DNA of 8,631 nucleotides, taken from positions 1 through 8,631 of the forward strand of contig JAAYII010000160.1 of assembly GCA_012523535.1 (NCBI GenBank), read 5' to 3'. This document shows positions 1-6,252 of the stretch, piece after piece; the stretch's first letter is position 1, and every line of letters starts with the position of its first letter. The translations under genes and the position numbers were made by a program. Under the pieces are notes generated by a model. It saw nothing but the letters and a program-made list of their open reading frames with translations, was not told the origin of the DNA and did no database searches. This stretch comes from Peptococcaceae bacterium (GTDB taxonomy: Bacteria > Bacillota > Desulfitobacteriia > Desulfitobacteriales > Syntrophobotulaceae).

Positions 1-4
1 CCAT
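1..4 (-). CDS. Start codon of a downstream gene, product unknown (only ATG visible)
   Basis: Only ATG and one more base fall in the window, so nothing of the protein can be read. The preceding GGAGTGA makes it a credible start. In related clusters murG is often followed by murA, murB, murC or ftsQ, but choosing one would be a guess. Confidence 0.45.
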
Positions 5-9
5 TATGT

Positions 10-16
10 TCACTCC
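10..16 (-). promoter_or_regulatory. Ribosome binding site of the next gene
   Basis: GGAGTGA lies five bases before an ATG at 4-2, at the right distance for initiation. It is 79 bases beyond the murG stop and downstream of the hairpin. Confidence 0.6.
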
Positions 17-36
17 AGTCAATATGTAAGTATGCC

Positions 37-82
37 CTACCCTCCTTTCTTCCTCCTTATGGTATGCAAAAAAGAAGGGTAG
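37..82 (-). repeat. 15-bp hairpin after murG
   Basis: In the minus-strand RNA, CUACCCUUCUUUUUU (82-68) pairs with AAGAAAGGAGGGUAG (51-37) over all 15 positions, two of them G-U, around a 16-base loop. On the plus strand the two wobble pairs become A-C mismatches, so the structure favours the operon mRNA. No U-tract follows, so it is probably not a standard terminator. The loop holds AAGGAGG and the 3' arm AAAGGAGG, both strong Shine-Dalgarno-like sequences but without a start codon at normal distance. Confidence 0.65.
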
Positions 83-94
83 TGTGCAAGAAAA

Positions 95-1204
95 TTATCT
101 CCAGGCGGTTTGCCGGCAAAGTTCCAAGATCCGCTCCAAAGCCCCCGGCTTAAATATTTCTTTTGCTTTGGTCGCCATTTCTTCCAACAAGAAGGGATTG
201 AAAATAAGTTTTTGGATATGCTCGTTGAGCAAGGGCCCGTCCAACTCCCTATCCAAGATAACACGGGCTGCTCCTTTATCCTCAAATACCCGGGCATTAT
301 ATTCCTGATGATTCTCGGCCGCATAAGGATAAGGGATGAGAATGCTCGCTTTGCCTGCAGCCGAGAGTTCAGCCAAAGTAGCCGCCCCGGCCCGGCAAAC
401 GCAAAGATCCGAACAGGCCAAGGCTTCGGGCATGTTCTCAATATATTCGACTATCCGCCATTGCTCACATCGCCAGTTTAGTTTATTCTTGTCCAATTCT
501 TCAACAATCTGAGCATGGGTTGCCTTGCCTGTAGCCCATATCACTTGAATTTCAGGATGGGCCGCTAATTGAGACAAAACATGGACCATGGCTTTGTTGA
601 TGCTCAAGGCACCCCTGCTGCCTCCCGTAACCAGAATGGTTTTCTTTAACGGATCCAGCTTAAAAGCTTCTGCCCCTTCCCTTCGTTTGACCCGGCCGAT
701 TTCCTCCCGAACCGGCAAACCCACTACTTCAATTTTTTCTTTGGCCGGGAAAAAACGAGCGCTTTCCGGGAAGGTAACCATAATTTTTTTAACCATACGG
801 GCTAAGATTTTATTGGTAATCCCGGGGAAAGCATTCTGTTCATGCAAAAGAGTAGGTATACCGAAAAAAGCCGCTGTCAAAACCACCGGACCTGAAACAT
901 AACCGCCGGTGCCCACCACCAGATCGGGCTTAAATTTTTTTAAAATTTGTTTGGCCTGCCATAAAGCCAAAACATTTTGGCCCGCAGTCTTTACTGTTTC
1001 CAAACTTATTTTACGAGGAAGCCCCTTACCGGCTATTCCTTGGAAATCCAACCCGTTAGCCGGAACTATTGTAGCTTCCATGCCTTCCTTCGTTCCAACA
1101 TATAAAACCTCCACATCGTTGTATCTGGCCAAAAGTCCCCTGGCTATGGCCATGGCCGGATAAATATGCCCGCCGGTTCCTCCCCCGGTTACAATAATCC
1201 GCAA
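95..1204 (-). CDS. murG: UDP-GlcNAc:lipid I N-acetylglucosaminyltransferase MurG
   Basis: Peripheral membrane GT-B enzyme on the cytoplasmic face that adds GlcNAc to lipid I, giving lipid II. The 369 residues are normal for the family. Motifs: glycine loop GGGTGGHIYPA (7-17), GTGGYVSGP (98-106), HEQNAFPG (121-128), the second glycine loop GGSRGA (194-199), and the UDP-GlcNAc site RAGAATLAEL (271-280) with PYPYAAENHQEYNA (291-304). The start is TTG. It is forced, because the ftsW TGA is the immediately preceding codon in this frame and the glycine loop begins six codons later, with no in-frame ATG until Met 18. Zero spacing to ftsW implies translational coupling. A 90-base gap with a hairpin follows. 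Confidence 0.97.
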   Translation of the reverse strand: MRIIVTGGGTGGHIYPAMAIARGLLARYNDVEVLYVGTKEGMEATIVPANGLDFQGIAGKGLPRKISLETVKTAGQNVLALWQAKQILKKFKPDLVVGTGGYVSGPVVLTAAFFGIPTLLHEQNAFPGITNKILARMVKKIMVTFPESARFFPAKEKIEVVGLPVREEIGRVKRREGAEAFKLDPLKKTILVTGGSRGALSINKAMVHVLSQLAAHPEIQVIWATGKATHAQIVEELDKNKLNWRCEQWRIVEYIENMPEALACSDLCVCRAGAATLAELSAAGKASILIPYPYAAENHQEYNARVFEDKGAARVILDRELDGPLLNEHIQKLIFNPFLLEEMATKAKEIFKPGALERILELCRQTAWR

Positions 1205-2317
1205 TCAAAAAACCCCCCTAGAATTACCGGCCGCCGAAATATTAAGAAGCAGCCCGGCGCTTATCATGGTAAATAAGAGCGATGTTCCTCCGTAACTTAT
1301 AAAGGGCAGAGTAATGCCGGTTACCGGCAATACTCCGGATACGACACCCATATTGATCATGGCTTGAATACCGATTAAAGAGGTAAGCCCTACGGCCAAT
1401 AGGCCTGTAAAACTATCAGGAGCATAGAGTGCCGCCCGAAAACCTCGCAAGATAAAAAGCGCAAAGAGCAAAACAACTAAAGTGGCACCGACAAAACCAA
1501 GTTCTTCACCAATCATGGCAAAAATAAAATCAGTATGATTCTCAGGCAGATATAGAAATTTTTGCCTGCTTTGTCCTATTCCCAAACCGAACAGACCCCC
1601 GGGTCCCAAAGCCAACAATGATTGGATGGTTTGATATCCTTTGCCCGAAGGATCGGCCCAAGGATCCAGGAAAGCGAAAATCCTGCGCATTCTATAAGGT
1701 TCGGCAATAATGGCCGCTACCAACAATCCTATTCCGGCACAGCCCAATCCTGCCATATGCCACAACTTAGCACCTATGGCCAATAGCATGAAGAAGACAG
1801 TGGCAGCAATAACCAAGGTTGTCCCCAGATCAGGCTGCAGCATAATAAGGCCGCAAATCAGACCCAGAAGAACCAAGGAAGGTATAATACCCCGCCGGAA
1901 TGACCTTATCCTATAGGGATCGGCGGAGAGAAATCTGGCCATTACTAAAACCATGGCCAATTTTATCACTTCGGAAGGCTGAATTTGCAGCGGGCCCATT
2001 CCAATCCAACGGGTAGCCCCATTCACCGTTTTCCCGATTCCGGGAATTTTTACCATGATCAAAAGTACTATGGCTATATAAAGAATCGGTTTCGCCTGCT
2101 GATAAAGCCAACGGCAATCAACCATTAGGGCAACAGTCATGGCTATTAAACCCAAAGCAACCCATATCAACTCGGCTTTAAAGTAATGATAGGGATCTTC
2201 ATAATAGAGATAACCTTTAATCGCACTGGAGCTATAGGTCATCACAATGCCGATTAAAAGCAAGGCGATAATGACGCCCAACAACACGGGATCAACTTTA
2301 CGGTATTCGGCCAGCAT
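1205..2317 (-). CDS. spoVE: SEDS-family peptidoglycan polymerase, SpoVE/FtsW type
   Basis: Polytopic membrane protein of the SEDS family (glycosyltransferase that polymerises lipid II, working with a class B PBP). The 370 residues contain about ten hydrophobic segments. Family motifs are complete: NGATRWIGMGPLQIQPSE (99-116), QPDLGTT (161-167), the extracellular loop LPENHTDFIFAMIGEELG (257-274, with Asp 263 the likely catalytic residue) and GVLPVTGITLPFISYGGTSL (328-347). The site between murD and murG is that of spoVE in Bacillus. With spoVD upstream it may be the sporulation cortex pair, but it could equally be the division FtsW, and the sequence does not separate the two. The ATG at 2317 lies 12 bases after murD. 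The TGA is followed at once, in the same frame, by the murG start codon. Confidence 0.92.
   Translation of the reverse strand: MLAEYRKVDPVLLGVIIALLLIGIVMTYSSSAIKGYLYYEDPYHYFKAELIWVALGLIAMTVALMVDCRWLYQQAKPILYIAIVLLIMVKIPGIGKTVNGATRWIGMGPLQIQPSEVIKLAMVLVMARFLSADPYRIRSFRRGIIPSLVLLGLICGLIMLQPDLGTTLVIAATVFFMLLAIGAKLWHMAGLGCAGIGLLVAAIIAEPYRMRRIFAFLDPWADPSGKGYQTIQSLLALGPGGLFGLGIGQSRQKFLYLPENHTDFIFAMIGEELGFVGATLVVLLFALFILRGFRAALYAPDSFTGLLAVGLTSLIGIQAMINMGVVSGVLPVTGITLPFISYGGTSLLFTMISAGLLLNISAAGNSRGVF
1213..1219 (-). promoter_or_regulatory. murG ribosome binding site within the ftsW 3' end
   Basis: AGGGGGG ends eight bases before the murG TTG and is followed by six T that run into the ftsW TGA. It is the only purine-rich site at a suitable distance and supports initiation on TTG. 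Confidence 0.6.
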
Positions 2318-2321
2318 TAAG

Positions 2322-2331
2322 CTCCCCCCTT
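2322..2331 (-). promoter_or_regulatory. ftsW/spoVE ribosome binding site overlapping the murD stop
   Basis: AAGGGGGGAG lies four bases before the ATG at 2317 and shares its two leading A with the murD TAA. Termination of murD should therefore help initiate the next gene, and the premature stop upstream could reduce that coupling. Confidence 0.65.
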
Positions 2332-3763
2332 AAAAACTTTTGGGTTCGCTATAATGCTTACGCACCAACTCCTTAAACAATTCCCCCCGTTCCTCATAAC
2401 TTTTAAACATATCCCAACTTGTACAAGCCGGCGATAAAAGGACAACATCTCCCGGTTCGGCTTCCGCAATGGCTTTTGCTACACAGTCCTCAAAGCTGCT
2501 GGATCTTAGAACTCTCTTAATGCCAATCTTTTTGGACAAGATTTCCAACTCGGAGGCCGCTTCTCCCACCAGCACCAAACTTTTCACCCGCTTTTTTGCC
2601 TCCAGCAAAAAAGCGGTCATATCAAGTCCTTTATTTCTGCCCCCGGCAATAAGGACTATGGGTTCTTCATAAGCCTGTAAAGCCCTTATGGAAGATTCGG
2701 GATTGGTTCCTTTGGAATCATTAATAAATAAAATGCCATTGTATTAGCCCACAATTTCCTGGCGATGTTTTACCGGCTGAAAAGAACGCAATACCCGGAC
2801 GATTTGCCCTTTCTTAAGCCCCAATTCTAAAGCGACGGCAACAGCGGCCATGACATTTTCCAAGTTATGTCTGCCCCGCAACAAAAGCTCGCCGCTGCTT
2901 ACAATTTTCCAGCCTTTTGTTCCGGCCTGATCCTCCGCCAGGCCAAAGCCTTGTCCACCGCCGCCAAACTTATAGTCGCGACCGATAATTATGTCTTCGC
3001 CCTCCACAAAAATTCCATCATCCAAAGGTTGACCGGAACTGAAAAAAACCACCCTGGCCTTAGTTAGAGGGGCAAGCTCCCTTACCTTTAAGTCATCCCA
3101 ATTTAAAATTGCCAGGTCTTCCGGGGTTTGATTTTCCAGGATGCGGGCTTTGGCCGCTATGTAATTCTCCATAGTTCCATGACGATCCAAATGATCAGGG
3201 GTCAAATTCAAAATAACGGCAATATTAATCCTTACTTTATCTATAAGCTCCAGCTGGAAACTGGAAAGTTCCGCCACAATAATTCCCTGCTCATCCAAAT
3301 GCTCGACTTGGCCACATAAAGCCAGTCCGATATTCCCGGCCACCACGGTATCCCTGCCGCTTGCCTTGGCCAGTTCACCGCACAGGGAAGCCGTAGTTGT
3401 TTTACCGTTGCTGCCGGTAATGCCGACTATTTGAGCAAGGGATCCTCTTAAAGCCAGCTCCACTTCGCTCCATATAGGAATACCTTGAGCCGCGGCTTGT
3501 TGAATAAAAGGCTGGCGCGGTGGTACTCCGGGGGAAAGGACCAGTAAATCCGGCCTTATCTCCGCAATGGGCGGTTCCTGGGCCAGCAAGAGATGTCCCG
3601 GATCAAGTCCCAGTTCTTCCAACTCCTTGATCCCGGGCAGTTTATCTTTTTCCTGGCGATCGGTAAGAAAAACCTCGGCTCCCAGCAGCAAAAGCTTTTT
3701 CGCCGCCGCAATCCCGCTTAAACCTCCTCCGACCACCAAAACCCTTTTGTCCTTATAGTTCAT
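2330..3763 (-). pseudogene. murD: UDP-MurNAc-L-Ala:D-glutamate ligase MurD, interrupted by an in-frame TAA
   Basis: MurD adds D-Glu to UDP-MurNAc-L-Ala in the cytoplasm. The first 339 residues hold domain 1 (VVGGGLSG, 10-17), the ATPase domain with P-loop GSNGKTT (117-123), AGNIG (142-146), ELSSFQL (165-171), NLTPDHLDRHG (186-196), a candidate carbamylated lysine K205, RGRHNLENVMAA (297-308), and the first residues of domain 3 (VKHRQEIVG). Codon 340 is TAA. The same frame then continues without another stop for 137 residues: FINDSKGTN (346-354), IVLIAGGRNKG, and LLSPACTSWDMFKSYEERG near the C terminus. So one nonsense codon and no frameshift separates the halves. As written, the product lacks the domain that holds the D-Glu and substrate contacts and should be inactive. 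The first ATG after the stop (2620) is past DSKGTN, so restarting there cannot restore the domain. Real mutation, sequencing or assembly error, and readthrough all remain possible. A glycine-rich stretch near 267-272 makes it somewhat longer than usual (477 codons). Confidence 0.93.
2744..2746 (-). other. In-frame TAA nonsense codon in murD
   Basis: The codon lies between GTG GGC (Val-Gly) and TAC AAT GGC (Tyr-Asn-Gly), just before the conserved INDSKGTN motif. TAA is one substitution from GAA, CAA and AAA, any of which would restore the ligase. The following base is T, usually an efficient termination context. Confidence 0.95.
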
Positions 3764-3772
3764 AAATTATTT

Positions 3773-3777
3773 CCTCC
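3773..3777 (-). promoter_or_regulatory. murD ribosome binding site
   Basis: GGAGG lies nine bases before the ATG at 3763. The protein then starts with the expected Rossmann-like VLVVGGGLSG loop at residues 8-17, so this start is well supported. Confidence 0.75.
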
Positions 3778-3780
3778 AAC

Positions 3781-3812
3781 TCAAACAATACATTTCCTTC
3801 CCCATTGTTTGA
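3781..3812 (-). repeat. 9-bp perfect inverted repeat between mraY and murD
   Basis: TCAAACAAT and ATTGTTTGA flank a 14-base loop (3790-3803) in the 54-base gap. In the mRNA the hairpin begins five bases after the mraY stop and ends just before the murD ribosome binding site. There is no U-tract, so it is not a standard terminator. An RNA-processing, stabilising or translation-tuning element is possible, as is an inverted-repeat protein site. Confidence 0.6.
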
Positions 3813-3817
3813 TATGA

Positions 3818-4822
3818 TTAAACAACCATGGCCGTATAGGCCAGGACACCGAAAAAGGCAAACAGGGCCGACATGGTCCAGAAGACAATTACCACCTTGA
3901 CTTCACTCCAACCGCCCAGTTCAAAATGGTGATGCAAGGGAGACATGCGGAAAATCCGCTTTCCTCTGGTTTGAAAAGAAATTACCTGGATAAGTACGGA
4001 TAAGGCTTCCATTACGTACACGCCACCCAAAATAATCAGGACAAGTTCACTGCAGGTTAAAATCGCCAATCCGGCCAAAGCCCCTCCCAAGGCCAGCGAA
4101 CCGCAATCACCCATAAACACCCTGGCCGGGTAATAATTAAAGCGCAAAAACCCCAGGCAACCTCCGACTAAAGCTGCGGCAAAAACCGTCAAGTCCCCGC
4201 TGTTGACGGCCAGCCCTTGCAACACTCCCGTATTGACAGCCAAAAGGGAAATCAATATATAGCCGATAGCTGAAACAGCCACGCATCCTGCGGCCAAACC
4301 GTCCAGCCCGTCGGTTAGGTTTACGGTATTGGTGGCTGAAACTACCACCAAAGCCAGCAGAGGATAATACCAAACACCCAGGTCAAAGGTCAGATGAGAA
4401 AAAGGAATGCCTATAATCGTTCCTCGGCCCAAAAGTTTAACCGCTACGAAGGCAAATACCAAAGCGATCAAAAACTGGGCCGCCAGCTTTTGTTTTGCTT
4501 TTAACCCTAAGTTTTTTTTATGCAAGATTTTAAGAAAATCATCAATAAAGCCCACCAAGCCAAAAGCCAAAGTTAACCCCAGCAATGATATTATACCCAG
4601 GGAATAGGGCCTTTCAGCCATAACCAAAACCGCCACTACAATACCGCACAGGAAAATCAACCCGCCAATAGTCGGTGTTCCCGCCTTGGCCAAATGCCGC
4701 TGAGGGCCCTCCTCCCGAATATTTTGTCCGAATTTTAGTATTCTGAGCACCGGAATTAGAAACGGTCCGACAAGCAGACTTATAAAAAGGGCAAGAGCTA
4801 TGGTAAAAAAGATTCGTTCCAT
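3818..4822 (-). CDS. mraY: Phospho-N-acetylmuramoyl-pentapeptide transferase MraY
   Basis: Integral membrane enzyme that transfers phospho-MurNAc-pentapeptide from UDP to undecaprenyl phosphate, making lipid I. From the ATG it has 334 residues, close to the family length, with about ten hydrophobic segments. Conserved cytoplasmic motifs are all present: GQNIREEGPQ near residue 33, GTPTIGG (48-54), DDFLK with the Asp pair 94-95, NLTDGLDGLA (168-177), NYYPARVFMGDCGS (229-242, catalytic-site Asp 239) and PLHHHFE (295-301, the HHH metal/UDP loop). The ATG at 4822 overlaps the murF stop as TGATG. A GTG one codon earlier (4825) is an equally possible start and is slightly better placed for the AAAGGAA at 4836-4842. 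Both give the same protein apart from one residue. Confidence 0.97.
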   Translation of the reverse strand: MERIFFTIALALFISLLVGPFLIPVLRILKFGQNIREEGPQRHLAKAGTPTIGGLIFLCGIVVAVLVMAERPYSLGIISLLGLTLAFGLVGFIDDFLKILHKKNLGLKAKQKLAAQFLIALVFAFVAVKLLGRGTIIGIPFSHLTFDLGVWYYPLLALVVVSATNTVNLTDGLDGLAAGCVAVSAIGYILISLLAVNTGVLQGLAVNSGDLTVFAAALVGGCLGFLRFNYYPARVFMGDCGSLALGGALAGLAILTCSELVLIILGGVYVMEALSVLIQVISFQTRGKRIFRMSPLHHHFELGGWSEVKVVIVFWTMSALFAFFGVLAYTAMVV

Positions 4823-6252
4823 CACTCGGCATTTATTCCTTTCTTAACAGCCAATTGTTGGCTGATCCTTTCCATTTTCATCCCCCGTGAACCTTTGACC
4901 AACAACCAGGTTCCGGGACCATATTTTTCAATCAATGTTTGAGCCTTGGCGGCCGCCTGCTCACAATTATCACAACAATGCAGCCTTGATTCGGGAAAGC
5001 CGTTATTCTTTGCCTCCCAAGCAATTTCCCGGGCCAGAGGCCCAACTGTAATTAATTCTTTTATCCCCAAAGAAGCAACGGTTTGTCCCACTTGCCGGTG
5101 ACCTTCGCTTGCGGACTCTCCCAGTTCGTACATCTCTCCGAGAATAGCTATGGTTTTCTCCCCTCCCCGCTCGGCCAACACTTGCAGGGAAGCTTGCATG
5201 GAGATGGGATTGGCATTGTAAACATCGTTGAGCACAGTGCTCTGACCGGTGCCTTCCAAGAGCTCCAGCCTCATTTTGGATAGTTCAAGCTCCTGCAAAG
5301 CCCGGGCCCCCTCTTCTAAAGAAACTCCGAGTTCCAAACCGGCGTCCAAAGCGGCCAGAGCGTCAAGCACATTGTGTTCTCCCGGCAAAGGGAGAGTAAC
5401 ATTCGCCTTCTGTTCTCCGGCCAATACTTTAAATTCAGTCTTGAGCCCGGAAGCAGCCTTTAGATTAATCCCTTTAATGTCCGGCGGGCCATACAGGCCT
5501 TTAAGGCCATAGAACACTTTTTTTATTTCGGTGTAGGCTGCCTTTTGCACGCAGTAATAATCATCCCCATTAAGGATTGCTGTCCCTTCCCGGGGCAGGC
5601 TGTCAATTAATTCCCATTTGGCCCTGGCGATATTTTCTATACTTCCCAATAGTTCCAGATGAGTGGTGCCGATATTGGTAATAATGCCAAAGCGTGGCCG
5701 GCAAATGTCACAAAGTGCTTTAATCTGGCCCAACCCTCGCATGCCCATCTCCAGGACCATAATCTCGGTACCCGACGGAGCATTAAGAATTGTCAGCGGC
5801 AATCCTATCTCGTTGTTGAAATTCTCCGGATTTTTGTGTACGGAATATCTGGCGGACAGCACCGCAGCCACCATGTCTTTGGTCGTGGTTTTCCCATTGC
5901 TGCCCGTTACGCCTATCACTACAGGGTTTAATTCCCGGCACCAGGCAGATGCCAGTTGCTGAAAGGCCTGCATGCAGTTATTAACGCAGATAATGGCCCG
6001 GTCTGCCGGAACATCGCCCTTTGTTATTCCCTGTTCTTTAAGGCCGGAAAACTCGGCCAGCACTATGGAGGCACCGGCTTCAAAGGCCTGCTTAATATAA
6101 CAATGCCCATCTGTATGTTCACCCTTAAAAGCCACAAAAGCTTGGCCGGGAATTATTTTCCTGCTGTCCAATGACCAGCCTTGAACAGGGACCGCCGTCC
6201 CTCCCCAAAGTTCTCCACCGCTAAGGGCTGCGATATATTCACTCTTCCACAT
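4822..6252 (-). CDS. murF: UDP-MurNAc-tripeptide:D-Ala-D-Ala ligase MurF
   Basis: Cytoplasmic Mur ligase adding the D-Ala-D-Ala dipeptide, which completes UDP-MurNAc-pentapeptide for MraY. The 476 residues are of normal length. The N-terminal domain has SLDSRKI (27-33) and FKGEHTDGH (42-50). The ATPase domain has the P-loop GSNGKTT (117-123), the MurF-typical NPENFNNEIGLPLT (141-154), GTTHLE (195-200) and a candidate carbamylated lysine K212 (AKWEL). The C-terminal domain has NDVYNANPISMQASL (342-356), diagnostic for MurF, and VKGSRGMKME (452-461). It starts inside the murE 3' end and its TGA shares one base with the mraY ATG (TGATG), so it sits in a tightly coupled murE-murF-mraY run. No anomaly is visible. 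Confidence 0.97.
   Translation of the reverse strand: MWKSEYIAALSGGELWGGTAVPVQGWSLDSRKIIPGQAFVAFKGEHTDGHCYIKQAFEAGASIVLAEFSGLKEQGITKGDVPADRAIICVNNCMQAFQQLASAWCRELNPVVIGVTGSNGKTTTKDMVAAVLSARYSVHKNPENFNNEIGLPLTILNAPSGTEIMVLEMGMRGLGQIKALCDICRPRFGIITNIGTTHLELLGSIENIARAKWELIDSLPREGTAILNGDDYYCVQKAAYTEIKKVFYGLKGLYGPPDIKGINLKAASGLKTEFKVLAGEQKANVTLPLPGEHNVLDALAALDAGLELGVSLEEGARALQELELSKMRLELLEGTGQSTVLNDVYNANPISMQASLQVLAERGGEKTIAILGEMYELGESASEGHRQVGQTVASLGIKELITVGPLAREIAWEAKNNGFPESRLHCCDNCEQAAAKAQTLIEKYGPGTWLLVKGSRGMKMERISQQLAVKKGINAE

Noticed and set aside
61..110. Leader peptide before the next gene
   Set aside because: The only short frame (TTG CAC ACT ... TAA) has no ribosome binding site and no regulatory codon run.
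37..441. A 134-residue minus-strand open frame across the murG 3' end and the hairpin
   Set aside because: It is out of frame with murG, which is complete and conserved to its TAA at 95. The translation has no recognisable features.
2330..2620. A separate 96-residue gene downstream of the murD stop
   Set aside because: Its sequence is plainly the end of MurD domain 3 and the 41 codons upstream of its ATG also read as MurD. No ribosome binding site precedes the ATG at 2620.
2744..2746. Selenocysteine or pyrrolysine recoding of the murD stop
   Set aside because: Those use UGA and UAG. This codon is UAA, and MurD has no such residue at this position.
2330..3763. Frameshift in murD
   Set aside because: The conserved segments before and after the stop are in the same frame and separated by a multiple of three, so only a substitution explains the break.
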